Assembly: GCA_027717595.1 (NCBI GenBank)
Contig: JALLOF010000010.1
Coordinates: 1 to 50,657, forward strand
Direction of reading: 5' to 3'
Origin: Nitrospinae bacterium AH_259_B05_G02_I21
Lineage (GTDB): Bacteria > JADFOP01
Length of the DNA: 50,657 nucleotides
Shown here: in pieces, positions 14,993-23,975 of the stretch
Layout: the number at the start of each line of letters is the position of its first letter
Numbering within the stretch: position 1 is the stretch's first letter
Notes under the pieces: generated by a model
What the model was told of the DNA's origin: nothing
Seen by the model: the letters and a program-made list of their open reading frames with translations, nothing else
Database searches by the model: none
Made by a program: the position numbers and the translations under genes

Positions 14993-16699
14993 TTAGAAGG
15001 CCACCATCAGTTCCACATCGACCCTTACGGCCTCGTCGTCGGCCCGAGCGATGCCGCTGACAGCGCTGACATTGATCCCATCGCTGCAGCCACCCTGCGC
15101 GCCGTCTTCGCCGTTGATGTTGAAACCGCCTCCGGCCGCGTTGGCGCACTGTGCCACCACCTCGGTGCCGTCGCCCGGGAAGAAGACGGCCGCCGCGAGG
15201 CGAAGGCTCACGTGCTTGTTGTAGTCGTAGGTGACCGTGCCGTTGAGCTCCCAGCCGACCTCATCGTCAACCGTGGAGATGAGCCCGCTGCCGTCAGCCA
15301 CGGCGCTGGTGAAGTTGCTGTTGGAACAGACGCCAGACTGGGACTGCGTCTGTGTGGGCGTACAGGTGGTCGTGGTCACCATCCCGTTCACGTACTCCCA
15401 CTGCTTCTCCATGTCCCACTGGATGAACAGGACGTTCAGGTCGGTCTTGATCTTCTTCGTCGGCCGACCCTTCAGCCCAAAACCCAACAGGATGATACCC
15501 GGCTGGATGCCGTAGCCGCGTGCGACAGGGTTGACAGTCTCCGCAGTGATGGACCTTCTTTCGATCCCGATCTTTTGAAGCTCGTCCTCTACGAAGATGC
15601 CTCGGGCGCCGCCGAGCTTGCCGGTGAAAGACTCGATGCCCGACCAAGCCTCGGCGTCGTCGTCGTGGGGGTTGTCGTCACCGGAAGCGTAGATGACGTA
15701 GACGTGGGGCGTCCAGGCGCCGAGCTTCACGCCCACATCGGCAGCCACCAAAAAGGCCGCCACGTCCTGGTTGCGCTGGGCATCGTTGGCCGAGTCGTCA
15801 CCGATCTCACCAAATGCACCGAAGACCTCGCCCACGAAGGAGACCGGCCCGAAGGTGCCCTTGGCCCATAAGCCCGGGTAGACCACGTCTTCGTCCACCG
15901 ACACGCCGCTAATGTTGCTGCCACTCGTGCCAGCGGTCCGGAAGTTGTGGGCCGCGCTGAAGTTGTCCACAGAGGCGAGCCCCGTGGCGAACCGGGTATC
16001 GGTGGTTGTCTGGTGGTTCCTGAGGTAGGCGAGCGCCGGGGTCACCTGAAACGCACCGAAATCCAAGTTCACGTTCGCAAACCAGTAGTCGGCGTCGGCG
16101 TCGCGGCCGCTCGTGGCACCGTTGTCGTCGGCAACTTCAAGCGCCTTGACCCACATGGTGGCCCAGGAGATGTTGCCGTGGGTGGCGTAGACCCTCACAG
16201 CGTCGTCGTCGTCGGCGAAGACCATCCAGAAGGGGTCAAAGGGCTGAAACATCCTGCCCGCCTTGACGTGCACGGGCGTATCATAGAGCTTGATGTCCGT
16301 CCAGGCCCGCTCCACGCCCATATTGGGGTTCTCAGGGCTCCATGCCGCCTCGGTCTCGAGGACGATCCTGGCCTTCCAGATGTCGCCCTGGGAGCCCGTC
16401 ATGATGAGCCGGGTCTCCTGCACGACGGAGCCGTCAGGGAAAGAGTCCGTGACGGCTGAGACCCCTGACGTCCCCGAACAGTCGTCGCCCGTCGTAGCGG
16501 CCCGGGTACAGCCGTCGGTCAGGCCGTTGTCGAAGTCGTAGTTGTCCCGGACCTGAAAGTCGATCTCGTGCTGAATGCCGAAGTTCAGCGTGATGTCGCC
16601 GGAGGCCTGAACCGCCGCGGTACCCTGTGCGGGGTAACCGGAAGTGGCGAGGAACAGGACCAGCAGCGTGCCCACGCTTGCTATAAAGACCTTCCTCAT
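14993..16699 (-). CDS. Outer-membrane beta-barrel porin, paralogue 2
   Basis: A 568-aa porin with a signal peptide nearly identical to that of porin 1 (MRKVFIASVGTLLVLFLATS), the same loop-strand pattern and a C-terminal Phe (VELMVAF). The most divergent segment is residues 370-420 (GKLGGARGIFVEDELQKIG against the NLTGNRGILMDDQ region of porin 1), probably a surface loop. It is transcribed first, with porin 1 downstream behind its own terminator and promoter, so the pair is not a simple operon. AGGAGG precedes the ATG. The leader (16700-16825) conserves the perfect GGAAAGGAGGTGA block of porin 1. Confidence 0.8.
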   Translation of the reverse strand: MRKVFIASVGTLLVLFLATSGYPAQGTAAVQASGDITLNFGIQHEIDFQVRDNYDFDNGLTDGCTRAATTGDDCSGTSGVSAVTDSFPDGSVVQETRLIMTGSQGDIWKARIVLETEAAWSPENPNMGVERAWTDIKLYDTPVHVKAGRMFQPFDPFWMVFADDDDAVRVYATHGNISWATMWVKALEVADDNGATSGRDADADYWFANVNLDFGAFQVTPALAYLRNHQTTTDTRFATGLASVDNFSAAHNFRTAGTSGSNISGVSVDEDVVYPGLWAKGTFGPVSFVGEVFGAFGEIGDDSANDAQRNQDVAAFLVAADVGVKLGAWTPHVYVIYASGDDNPHDDDAEAWSGIESFTGKLGGARGIFVEDELQKIGIERRSITAETVNPVARGYGIQPGIILLGFGLKGRPTKKIKTDLNVLFIQWDMEKQWEYVNGMVTTTTCTPTQTQSQSGVCSNSNFTSAVADGSGLISTVDDEVGWELNGTVTYDYNKHVSLRLAAAVFFPGDGTEVVAQCANAAGGGFNINGEDGAQGGCSDGINVSAVSGIARADDEAVRVDVELMVAF

Positions 16700-17078
16700 G
16701 ACATCCTCCTACCCAATTCCATTGGTCAAACGGTTGTTCTTGCCCATGATTACGATTCCGACCGCCTCCGGTCGGGCCGAGGACCTCCCCCCAAGGGGGC
16801 CCTCCCAAGCCTCACCTCCTTTCCTATTGGAATAACCCATCTTGGACCTTTCTGTCTTACTGTTAGGTGTTCCAATCATCGTGATTCGTCATATTGTCCA
16901 ATTTCTGAGCTAAATATAGCCCCACAGGACCATCCTGTCAAGAGAAAAATGGCCTCCAAGCGCATTTTTTTTCGAATTAGATGGAAGATATTGATAAATA
17001 AGGAGGAAGCAGACTCGCGGAGGGGCGTTTCCAGGCCTAATTTCCAGCCAATTGGGAGGCGGAAGGGGCCCCCAGGGG
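16700..17078 (-). other. 379-bp gap: porin 2 leader and upstream region
   Basis: Reading on the minus strand, the block at 16812-16824 matches the 16S anti-Shine-Dalgarno perfectly and parallels the porin 1 leader. A second conserved patch (GACGAAT and a nearby TATATTTAGCTCAG) lies near 16885-16920, but no good -35/-10 pair is visible. No gene is seen. Confidence 0.4.
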
Positions 17079-18848
17079 CTATTTTTTCTCCTGTCCGAGC
17101 TTGCGGTAGATGGTCCGTGCGGCGATACCGAGGGCCTTGGCGGCCGCCTGCTTGTTTCCCCGGTAGTGTTTGAGCGTCTCGACGATGACTTGCTTCTCAA
17201 TCTCTTCCAGCGGGGTCCCCATGGGAATGACCAGCTTTTTCTTCTCCTCGCCCTCCAGGCGAACCTCCTCGGGGAGGTCGTCTTCGGTTACCAGGTCGCC
17301 GCGGCACAGGACCACCGCCCGCTCGATCGTGTTCTCCAACTCCTGGACGTTTCCGGGCCAGGAGTAGTCGGCAAGCGCGTAGGAGGCCTTTTTCGCCAGG
17401 CCCCTGATAGCCTTCTGGTTCTTTTCGTTGTAGAGCGACAAGAAGTGGTCGATGAGCAGGGGGACATCCTCCTTGCGCTCGCGCAGGGGCACGAGCGCGA
17501 TGGTGATGACCGAGAGCCGGTAGTAGAGGTCCTCGCGGAAGCGCTTGGCCTCGACCTCGGGGGCGAGGCCCCTGGTCGTGGAGGCGACGATGCGGACATT
17601 GACCCCTCTAGGTTCCGTGGCCCCCAAGGGCTCGAACTCGCCCTCCTGGAGGACCCGAAGGAGCTTGACCTGAACGGCGGGGCTCGACTCGCCGATTTCG
17701 TCGAGATATAGGGTTCCTCCGTCGGCCTGCTCGAGCCGGCCCACCTTGCGGCCAGCCGTGCCCGACACAGCTCCCTCCTCAGCGCCGAAGAGCTCCACCT
17801 CCAGCAGGGCGTCCGGCAGGGCGGCGCACGAGACGGTGACGAAGGGCCCATCGGCCCGATCGCTCCACCGGTGCAGGGCGTGCGCAAAGAGCTCCTTGCC
17901 GGTGCCGCTTTCGCCCTCGAACAGCACGCTCGCCGAGGAGGCGGCCGCCTGGTGGGCGAGCTCCAGGGAGCGGCGATGAAGCCGGGAGGTCCCGACGATG
18001 CGCTTGGTGAGCTGGAACGCCTCGATCTGCTCCTCCAGGCTCTTGAGCTGGGTCTCACGCTCGGCCACGGCATGCTCGAGAGCTTTCCTCTCCCGCAAGT
18101 CCCGGAGCACAATGATCGTCCCCATCATCTTGGTGTTCTGGAGAATGGGACTCAGGGAGGCCAGCACCGGCAGCGGCTGCCCCTCGGCGCCGATGATCGA
18201 GAGCTCCACCGGCTCGGGGCGGTCACCTCCACGCAGGGTCCGCAACGCCGCCTCGAGGCGGCCCCGGTCCTCCTCGCCGAAAAACGACCCGGCGGGCTGC
18301 TCCAGGACCGCTTCGCGCTCCTTGCTCACCATGCGGCAAAACCCGGGGTTCACGTCCACCGTGCTGCCGTCCTCGTCTAGAATCCACAGCGGATCGAGCA
18401 TCCGCTCCAGGTAGAGGTCCTTTCGGACCAGCTCTTCGTGGGCCGCCTGGAGCCGATCCCAGTACTCCTTCGAGCGGATTAGGGTGGAGACCCGGGCGAC
18501 CAACTCCCGGGCCTTGAACGGCTTGGTGAGGTAGTCGTCGGCGCCGCTTCGCTCCAGGCCCTCGACGATGGAGTCGATGTCGTCCAGGACGGTGACCATC
18601 ATCACCGGGACGTAGTCCGACGGGCCCAAGGAGGCCTTGATCCGCTGGCAGACCTCAAAGCCGTTCATCTGGGGCATCATTATGTCGAGCAGCACACAAT
18701 CGGGCTTGCGGCGCTCGAAGAGCTCCAGGGCATCTTCACCGTTGTACGCCTGCAGGGTGTCGTAGCCGAGGCGGCTTAGGTGCTGGTCAATGAGGTCGAC
18801 GTTATCGGGCTCGTCGTCGACGATGAGGATTGTGCGTGGCTCGTCCAT
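17079..18848 (-). CDS. Receiver-PAS-AAA+-Fis regulator with non-canonical GAFTGA loop
   Basis: A 589-aa NtrC-type response regulator. The receiver (1-125) has ILIVDDEPDN and phospho-acceptor Asp in LLDIMMP. A PAS domain follows (about 145-255), then a coiled linker. The AAA+ domain has Walker A GESGTGKE near 313 and Walker B GGTLYLDEIGE. A Fis-type HTH (NKQAAAKALGIAARTIYRKL) ends the protein. The sigma-54 contact loop, normally GAFTGA, reads GAVSGT here, so Phe and Thr are both changed. It may therefore not activate sigma-54 in the usual way. It is the last gene of the kinase operon, seven bases after the receiver gene. Confidence 0.85.
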   Translation of the reverse strand: MDEPRTILIVDDEPDNVDLIDQHLSRLGYDTLQAYNGEDALELFERRKPDCVLLDIMMPQMNGFEVCQRIKASLGPSDYVPVMMVTVLDDIDSIVEGLERSGADDYLTKPFKARELVARVSTLIRSKEYWDRLQAAHEELVRKDLYLERMLDPLWILDEDGSTVDVNPGFCRMVSKEREAVLEQPAGSFFGEEDRGRLEAALRTLRGGDRPEPVELSIIGAEGQPLPVLASLSPILQNTKMMGTIIVLRDLRERKALEHAVAERETQLKSLEEQIEAFQLTKRIVGTSRLHRRSLELAHQAAASSASVLFEGESGTGKELFAHALHRWSDRADGPFVTVSCAALPDALLEVELFGAEEGAVSGTAGRKVGRLEQADGGTLYLDEIGESSPAVQVKLLRVLQEGEFEPLGATEPRGVNVRIVASTTRGLAPEVEAKRFREDLYYRLSVITIALVPLRERKEDVPLLIDHFLSLYNEKNQKAIRGLAKKASYALADYSWPGNVQELENTIERAVVLCRGDLVTEDDLPEEVRLEGEEKKKLVIPMGTPLEEIEKQVIVETLKHYRGNKQAAAKALGIAARTIYRKLGQEKK

Positions 18849-18854
18849 GGATGC

Positions 18855-19235
18855 TCAGGTGCTTTGGGCCTCGACCGTCTCAAGAACCCCACGGACCCTG
18901 GCCCGCAGGTCCTTGGGCAGGATCGGCTTGGCCACGTATGCGTCGCAGCCCGCCTCCAGCGCGCGGGCCTCGTCGCCCTCCATGGCGTACGCCGTCAGGG
19001 CGATGATCGGGATGGCCTTGAGGGCGGGGTCGGCCTTGAGGCGCCGGGCCACCTCCCACCCGTCCATCTTGGGCAGGGCTAAGTCCAACAGAATGAGGTG
19101 TGGACGCACGGCCCGAGCCTTCTCCAACCCCTCTTGCCCGTCTCGGGCCTCCGCGACAGTATACTCGCTCTCCAGAATCTGCACAACCAGGTCGCGGTTG
19201 TCCTCCACGTCCTCAATGAGAAGGATGGTCTTCAC
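18855..19235 (-). CDS. Single-domain response regulator (CheY/Spo0F-like)
   Basis: A 126-aa receiver with no output domain. ILLIEDVEDNRDLV holds the acidic pocket, LLDLALPKMDG the phospho-acceptor Asp near residue 51, and IALTAYA plus KPI the conserved Thr and Lys. Its start overlaps the 3' end of the kinase by 23 bases, and it is followed at once by the AAA+ regulator, so kinase, this receiver and the regulator form one unit. A phosphate shuttle or competing sink is a plausible role (inference). Confidence 0.85.
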   Translation of the reverse strand: MKTILLIEDVEDNRDLVVQILESEYTVAEARDGQEGLEKARAVRPHLILLDLALPKMDGWEVARRLKADPALKAIPIIALTAYAMEGDEARALEAGCDAYVAKPILPKDLRARVRGVLETVEAQST

Positions 19236-21372
19236 GACTGGTCCCCTGGCCCGCCTCGGCGGAGGCCGCCTCGAGGGCAGCGGCCGTCCGGGGCAGCACC
19301 GTCACGGGCAGGTCCACGATGAAGGTGCTGCCCTTGCCCGGCGTGCTCTCCACGGTGATGGTGCCACCCAGCAAGCCAACAAGCTCTTTGGTGATGGCGA
19401 GCCCCAGGCCCGTGCCTCCCACCTCCCGGGTCGAGGTGCCATCGATCTGGAGGAATTCGTCAAAGATGATCTCCCGGTCCTCATCGGCGATGCCTATGCC
19501 GGTGTCGATCACCCGCAGCTCCAGGCGCCCGTCGTGGGCATTAGCCGTGAGTCGGACAGAGCCGCCCGGCGTAAACTTGATGGCGTTGGACAGCAGGTTG
19601 ACCAGCACCTGGCGCAACTTGTTCTTGTCCGTCACCAGCAGGGGAACGGACGGCCCAAGCAGCGTCTCAACCTCAAGCTCCTTGCCCTTTAGCAGGGGAT
19701 GGACCGTCGTCCAGGCGGCCTCCACCACATCGGCCAGATCCACCCGCTCGGGCACCACGTCCATGCGGCCCGCCTCGATCTTGCTGAGATCGAGGATGTC
19801 GTTGATGAGGTTGAGCAGTTGGGACGAGTTCTTGGTGACCTTGCGGAGGTTATCCTCCTGACGGGAGCTTAGCACGCCCCTTGCGTCCTCGCGGACGAGC
19901 TCGGTGAAGCCGATAATCGCGTTCATGGGGGTGCGAAGCTCGTGGCTCATGTTGGCGAGGAATTGGCTCTTGAGCCGGTTGGCCTCCAAGACGCGTTCGT
20001 TCTGGATGAGGAGCTCGCGGTTTTTGACCTCCAGCTCGCGGGCCAGCCTCTCGAGATGGTCCGCGTGCTCCTGGATCTGCTGTTGGAGGATAATCCTTTC
20101 GGTGACGTCACGCAGCACGCCTTCCATGGCGGCCGGCTCGCCCGCCTCGTCCATGACCAGGCGGACGGAGACCTCGGCCCAAAACGGGTTTCCGTCTCGC
20201 CGCCTAAGCTGGAGCAGGTAGTCTTTTACCACCGGCTGGTCGGCCTGGGCGAAGGCGGCGTCGAGCTTGGCCTGCTCCTGCGGGTCGTGGTAGAGGTCCG
20301 TTATGGAGAGGCGCCCCTCGACCTCGGACGGCGAGGCGTAGCCGAGAATCTCGGCCCCTGCGGGGTTGATGGACATGAGGGTCCCGTCGATGGTCGACTG
20401 GAAGATGCCGTTGGGAACCGTATCAAAGAGGGTTTTGTACTTGTCCCGGGCGACTCTAAGCTGCTCGGTGCGCTCCATGACCATCTGCTGCAGGTTCTCG
20501 GCGTAGTCTTTGAGGGCCAGGCGCATCTCTTCCAGCGTCTCGGCCAGGTGCTCCACCTCATCGGGCATCCGCCGCTTGAGGCGCCAGTAGATGGGCAGTT
20601 TCTCCTCGGGCCCCAGGATCGGCTCATCGTAGCGGCCCTCTTTCAGCGCCTGAGTGGCCCGGGCCAGGGTGTTGATGGGCCCGACGAAGATGAACTGGGA
20701 GAAGATGAGAGAGGCCCCCACGGCCACGAGCGCCCCGATGATGGAGTAGCGCAAAATGACCGCCCGTCGCCTGGTCAGTTCATCCAGAAAGACATCCACC
20801 CGGTAGTCCACACCCAGGATGCCGTCGACTGTTCCGTCGCTCCGTTTGATGGGAGCGAAGGCGCTAATCCAGCGGCCGATGAGGTTCTCATAGACGCCCG
20901 TCTTGATGGGGATGCCCTGCTCTAAGGCGGGCTTCATCTCTTCCAGGAGGATGTAATCTTGGCCGACGAAGGGTGGATCGTTGGTCATCACGACAAACTT
21001 GGTTTTGTAGAGGCCTCCTAGTAGCGAGAAGGAGGAGGGGCCGGAAAACTTCCGAGAGGTGGGGCCGAGGCCCTTGCTCCTAAGCGTGTAGACGGCCGTC
21101 GCCAGATGGTTTTCCACTTTGATTTCCATCAGCTGTTCCCGGATCGTCTTGAAGAAGGGCCCGTTGGCATCCTCCTGCTCCGAGATCCACTGGTGTTTGT
21201 CGCCGTCGATGAGCGGCGCGGCCGTCTGAGCGATGGCCAGGAGCCGGTCGCCGAGCATTTCGACGGCCTCGACCTTCTGGTACTGGTAGGTCAGATAGCC
21301 TGTGATCAAGATTGCCGCCCCGACCATGATAATCATCAGGGCCGACAGCTTGATCCTGACGCTGAGTCGCAT
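19213..21372 (-). CDS. Membrane sensor histidine kinase (Cache-HAMP-PAS-HisKA-HATPase)
   Basis: A 719-aa sensor. A membrane helix at about 8-28 and a second at about 183-205 bracket a periplasmic Cache-like sensor (GRWISAFAPIKRSDGTVDG, then GVDYRVD). A HAMP linker follows to about 262, then a PAS domain (about 315-430). The phospho-acceptor His is in FLANMSHELRTPMNAIIG near 478. ATP-binding boxes are NLLSNAIKFTP, DTGIGIADED and GTGLGLAITKELV. ATG at 21372 is chosen over the TTG at 21381. It heads the operon with two receivers. A promoter and an AT-rich palindrome lie just upstream. The ligand cannot be inferred. Confidence 0.9.
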   Translation of the reverse strand: MRLSVRIKLSALMIIMVGAAILITGYLTYQYQKVEAVEMLGDRLLAIAQTAAPLIDGDKHQWISEQEDANGPFFKTIREQLMEIKVENHLATAVYTLRSKGLGPTSRKFSGPSSFSLLGGLYKTKFVVMTNDPPFVGQDYILLEEMKPALEQGIPIKTGVYENLIGRWISAFAPIKRSDGTVDGILGVDYRVDVFLDELTRRRAVILRYSIIGALVAVGASLIFSQFIFVGPINTLARATQALKEGRYDEPILGPEEKLPIYWRLKRRMPDEVEHLAETLEEMRLALKDYAENLQQMVMERTEQLRVARDKYKTLFDTVPNGIFQSTIDGTLMSINPAGAEILGYASPSEVEGRLSITDLYHDPQEQAKLDAAFAQADQPVVKDYLLQLRRRDGNPFWAEVSVRLVMDEAGEPAAMEGVLRDVTERIILQQQIQEHADHLERLARELEVKNRELLIQNERVLEANRLKSQFLANMSHELRTPMNAIIGFTELVREDARGVLSSRQEDNLRKVTKNSSQLLNLINDILDLSKIEAGRMDVVPERVDLADVVEAAWTTVHPLLKGKELEVETLLGPSVPLLVTDKNKLRQVLVNLLSNAIKFTPGGSVRLTANAHDGRLELRVIDTGIGIADEDREIIFDEFLQIDGTSTREVGGTGLGLAITKELVGLLGGTITVESTPGKGSTFIVDLPVTVLPRTAAALEAASAEAGQGTSREDHPSH

Positions 21373-21422
21373 GATGACCAATCCCCCTTCGCGCGTAGTG
21401 CCAATTCGGCGCTCTGGTACAG

Positions 21423-21438
21423 TAATATCAAGATATTA
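21423..21438. promoter_or_regulatory. Palindrome at the kinase-operon transcription start
   Basis: TAATATC-AA-GATATTA, a perfect 7-2-7 inverted repeat, covers the predicted transcription start just downstream of the -10. It is placed like a repressor operator. Confidence 0.4.
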
Positions 21439-21446
21439 AGTGCCTT

Positions 21447-21475
21447 AAAGTAGCACAGGGGGGGTAGAATTGCAA
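21447..21475 (-). promoter_or_regulatory. Promoter of the kinase operon
   Basis: TTGCAA, 17-bp spacer and TACTTT on the minus strand, about 70 bp upstream of the kinase ATG. Confidence 0.4.
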
Positions 21476-21583
21476 CGACGCTCCCTCTGCGCGAGGTCTC
21501 GGAGAGACCCCATCTTAATGGCCGAGCGCGCCCGGTTATCACTTGTGGTGAAGGCGCACCTTCGCGACGGTTGACCCCTGTGC

Positions 21584-21612
21584 TTTACACCGCCGGGGCG
21601 ATATGGTAGAAG
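21584..21612 (+). promoter_or_regulatory. Candidate promoter of the amidase-rdgB operon
   Basis: TTTACA, 17-bp spacer and TAGAAG, with the transcript beginning near 21619. The -10 match is modest. Confidence 0.35.
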
Positions 21613-21700
21613 GGCCCGCAGAGGCGGTTCTCCTTCCGGTTCAATGAATTTCACCGAAAGCGATGCGGGCTGGAGGCCGCCCGGATTGGGTGCGTCCATG

Positions 21701-22510
21701 GGGTTGGTGCGACGAGTCGCAGTGGGAGCCCTGGCCGCCACGGTGGTTTTTTGCGTGGCGACGGCTGGGGGTGCCGAGAAGAACGAGGGAGCGCCCAGGG
21801 ACTTTAGGGGTCAAGAGCATGCCCCGCCGGACCTGGCGAAGCTCCCCCTCGTGGTCCTCGATCCGGGCCACGGCGGGCCCGATACCGGTGGTGTGGGGCC
21901 GAGCGGACTGACGGAGGCCGAGGTGGTCTGGGTCGTGGCCTCGGAGCTCAAGCTGCTTTTGGAGAGCGAGCGGGTTGCCCGAGTCGTCCTTACTCGATCG
22001 AGCCAGAGCAACCCCTCGCTGGCCGAGCGCACGGCTATGGCCAATGGCCTGGGGGCCAGCCTCTTCGTCAGCCTTCATGGGGGAGCGGCCTTCCACCCAG
22101 GAGCCAAGGGCGCTTCGGTATACCTGGCCTCCGAGCACGGCCGAGCGGGACACATAGTCCTAAACGGCAGCCCACCCGAGCTCTTCCGTCCCACCCGCCG
22201 CCGCTCCAAGTCTTCTAAAGGCTCTCCTGTGCGCTGGGAGGCTGTCCACGCCCCACACCGGGCGGCCAGCCATCGGGCCTGTGCGGCCATCCTGGCCGCT
22301 TTCAAGAACGGTGGCGCCCTCGAGGCCCACGGGCTTCACGAGGCCGACCTGCCAGTGCTCCAGGGCTCGGCGATGCCCGCCTGCCTCGTCGAGGTAGCCA
22401 CCCTAACCCATGCGCCCGAGGAGGCCGCCCTCCGGCAGCCCTCCACACGTCAGGCCCTCGTGGAGACCCTCTTTAGGGGGGTGCGGGCGGCTCTGGAGGC
22501 GGGCCGGTGA
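21701..22510 (+). CDS. N-acetylmuramoyl-L-alanine amidase (Amidase_3)
   Basis: A zinc amidase that cuts the bond between MurNAc and the stem peptide, usually for daughter-cell separation. The start at 21701 gives a clean signal peptide (MGLVRRVAVGALAATVVFC). The alternative ATG at 21644 adds 19 acidic, unconserved residues. Zinc ligands are visible in VVLDPGHGGPDTGG, the Glu of GLTEAEVV and the His of FVSLHGGA; the catalytic Glu is in CLVEVATLTHAPEE. There is no AMIN domain, so septal targeting may differ from AmiC. First gene of an operon in which each gene overlaps the next by four bases. Confidence 0.85.
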   Translation, partial: GLVRRVAVGALAATVVFCVATAGGAEKNEGAPRDFRGQEHAPPDLAKLPLVVLDPGHGGPDTGGVGPSGLTEAEVVWVVASELKLLLESERVARVVLTRSSQSNPSLAERTAMANGLGASLFVSLHGGAAFHPGAKGASVYLASEHGRAGHIVLNGSPPELFRPTRRRSKSSKGSPVRWEAVHAPHRAASHRACAAILAAFKNGGALEAHGLHEADLPVLQGSAMPACLVEVATLTHAPEEAALRQPSTRQALVETLFRGVRAALEAGR

Positions 22511-23121
22511 GGCGGCGGCGGGGAGCCGTCCTTGCCAAGCGAGGCCGGGGGAGAGGCCCGCGACTGCCCCGCCTGTGGATGGTGGGGCTCATCTCCCTGG
22601 CGCTTGCCCTCGGGGTCGTCGTCTGGAAACAGCGCCACCGCTTCTTGGAGCCCGTGACCCCCAAAGCCCCGTCCATCCCAGTGGATAAGGACAAGCCGGT
22701 CCTCATCAAGGTATTCTTCGGCTCCCCCAAACGCCAGCGGCTGGAGGCCGAGGCCCGCACAATCTACGCCTCCGCCCACCGGGACGCCCAGGTCAAGCAA
22801 GCCATCCTGGAGCTGCTCAAGGGGCCCCGCAGCTCGTTGGTGGCCGTCATCCCCACAGGCACCCGCCTAAACGAGCTGTACATTGATAAGGCCGGAACCG
22901 CCTATGTCGATCTCTCCGATGAGGTGGCGACGCGCCACCCCGGCGGGGTCCTTGCCGAGCGGTTGACCATCGGCGCCCTCGTCAACACGCTGATGTACAA
23001 CTTTCCAGAGATAACCGCCGTGCGGCTCTTCACTGATGGGGAGCCGCGGGACACCCTGGCCGGCCATGTCCGCACAAGCGGGCGGCTCGGCCGCGACCGA
23101 GAGCTGGTGGTCCGACGATGA
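22507..23121 (+). CDS. Membrane-anchored GerMN-domain protein
   Basis: A 204-aa protein with an arginine-rich N-terminus, one membrane helix (about 25-41, MVGLISLALALGVVVW) and a periplasmic GerMN domain: VFFGSPKRQRLEAEAR, then QAILELLKGPRSS, AYVDLSDEV and LVNTLMYNFPEITAVRLF. In spore formers GerM links to the cell wall; in Gram-negatives the domain is found beside amidase and murI, so an accessory role for murein hydrolysis is likely (inference). The start is GTG, overlapping the amidase stop (GTGA). Confidence 0.8.
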   Translation: MRRRRGAVLAKRGRGRGPRLPRLWMVGLISLALALGVVVWKQRHRFLEPVTPKAPSIPVDKDKPVLIKVFFGSPKRQRLEAEARTIYASAHRDAQVKQAILELLKGPRSSLVAVIPTGTRLNELYIDKAGTAYVDLSDEVATRHPGGVLAERLTIGALVNTLMYNFPEITAVRLFTDGEPRDTLAGHVRTSGRLGRDRELVVRR

Positions 23122-23975
23122 GTCCTTCCTGGGATCGAAACTCCCCGCTAGGGGTGTTCGACAGCGGTGTCGGGGGCCTGACGGTGCTGCGGGCCATCCG
23201 GCAGGCCGCCCCCGAGGAATCCACCCTCTACGTGGGCGATACCGCCCGAGTTCCATACGGAACGAAAAGCCCGGAGGCCATCACACGCAACGCCCTGGAG
23301 GTGGCCACCTACCTCGAAGCCCAGGGGGTCAAGTACATCGTGGCCGCGTGCAACAGCGCTTCGGCTGTAGCCATGGATGCGTTGCGCGAGCAGGTCTCGC
23401 TGCCGCTGAAGGGGGTCATCACGCCCGGGGCCGAGGCCGCCTTGGCCGCAACCCGCAACGGCAAGATCGGCGTCATCGGCACCCGAGCCACCATCGGCAG
23501 CGGAGCCTACAAAGCGGCCATCAGGGCGCTGGACCTATCCGCGGTCGTCTTCAGCCGGGCATGCCCGCTGTTTGTCCCGCTGGCCGAGGAGGGCTGGACC
23601 GAGGGGCCCGTCCCCGAGTCGGTCGCCCGGGAATACCTCGCCCCGCTGGTGGCCGCGGGGGTGGACGTCCTGGTGCTCGGCTGCACCCACTACCCTCTGC
23701 TTAGGGCCACCATCGAGCGGGCCGTGGGCGACGGCGTCGCGCTCATCGACTCGGCCGAGGCGACGGCCCAGGCCGTGGTGGAGGACCTGGAGCACCACGG
23801 CACGAGCGCCCCGGAGGGGTCGGGCCCAACGAGCGAGCTTTTCGCCACCGACCTGCCCCCTGACGCGACAGCCCTTGCGTCGCGCTTTCTCGGCGAGCCC
23901 GTCGAGCGGATCGCCTTGCTCGACTTGGCGACCCTGGCTCAGCCCCTTGCCGGGGCCGAAGGAGGGACGAAATGA
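23118..23975 (+). CDS. murI: Glutamate racemase
   Basis: Makes D-glutamate for peptidoglycan by a two-cysteine, cofactor-independent mechanism. Family blocks are intact: [26 protein letters not shown], the first catalytic Cys in AACNSASA near residue 77, and the second in LGCTHYPLL near 190. Length of 285 aa is normal. The ATG overlaps the stop of the GerMN gene (ATGA). Its place between the amidase/GerMN pair and rph is a known operon order in several Gram-negative phyla. Confidence 0.93.
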   Translation: MSPSWDRNSPLGVFDSGVGGLTVLRAIRQAAPEESTLYVGDTARVPYGTKSPEAITRNALEVATYLEAQGVKYIVAACNSASAVAMDALREQVSLPLKGVITPGAEAALAATRNGKIGVIGTRATIGSGAYKAAIRALDLSAVVFSRACPLFVPLAEEGWTEGPVPESVAREYLAPLVAAGVDVLVLGCTHYPLLRATIERAVGDGVALIDSAEATAQAVVEDLEHHGTSAPEGSGPTSELFATDLPPDATALASRFLGEPVERIALLDLATLAQPLAGAEGGTK

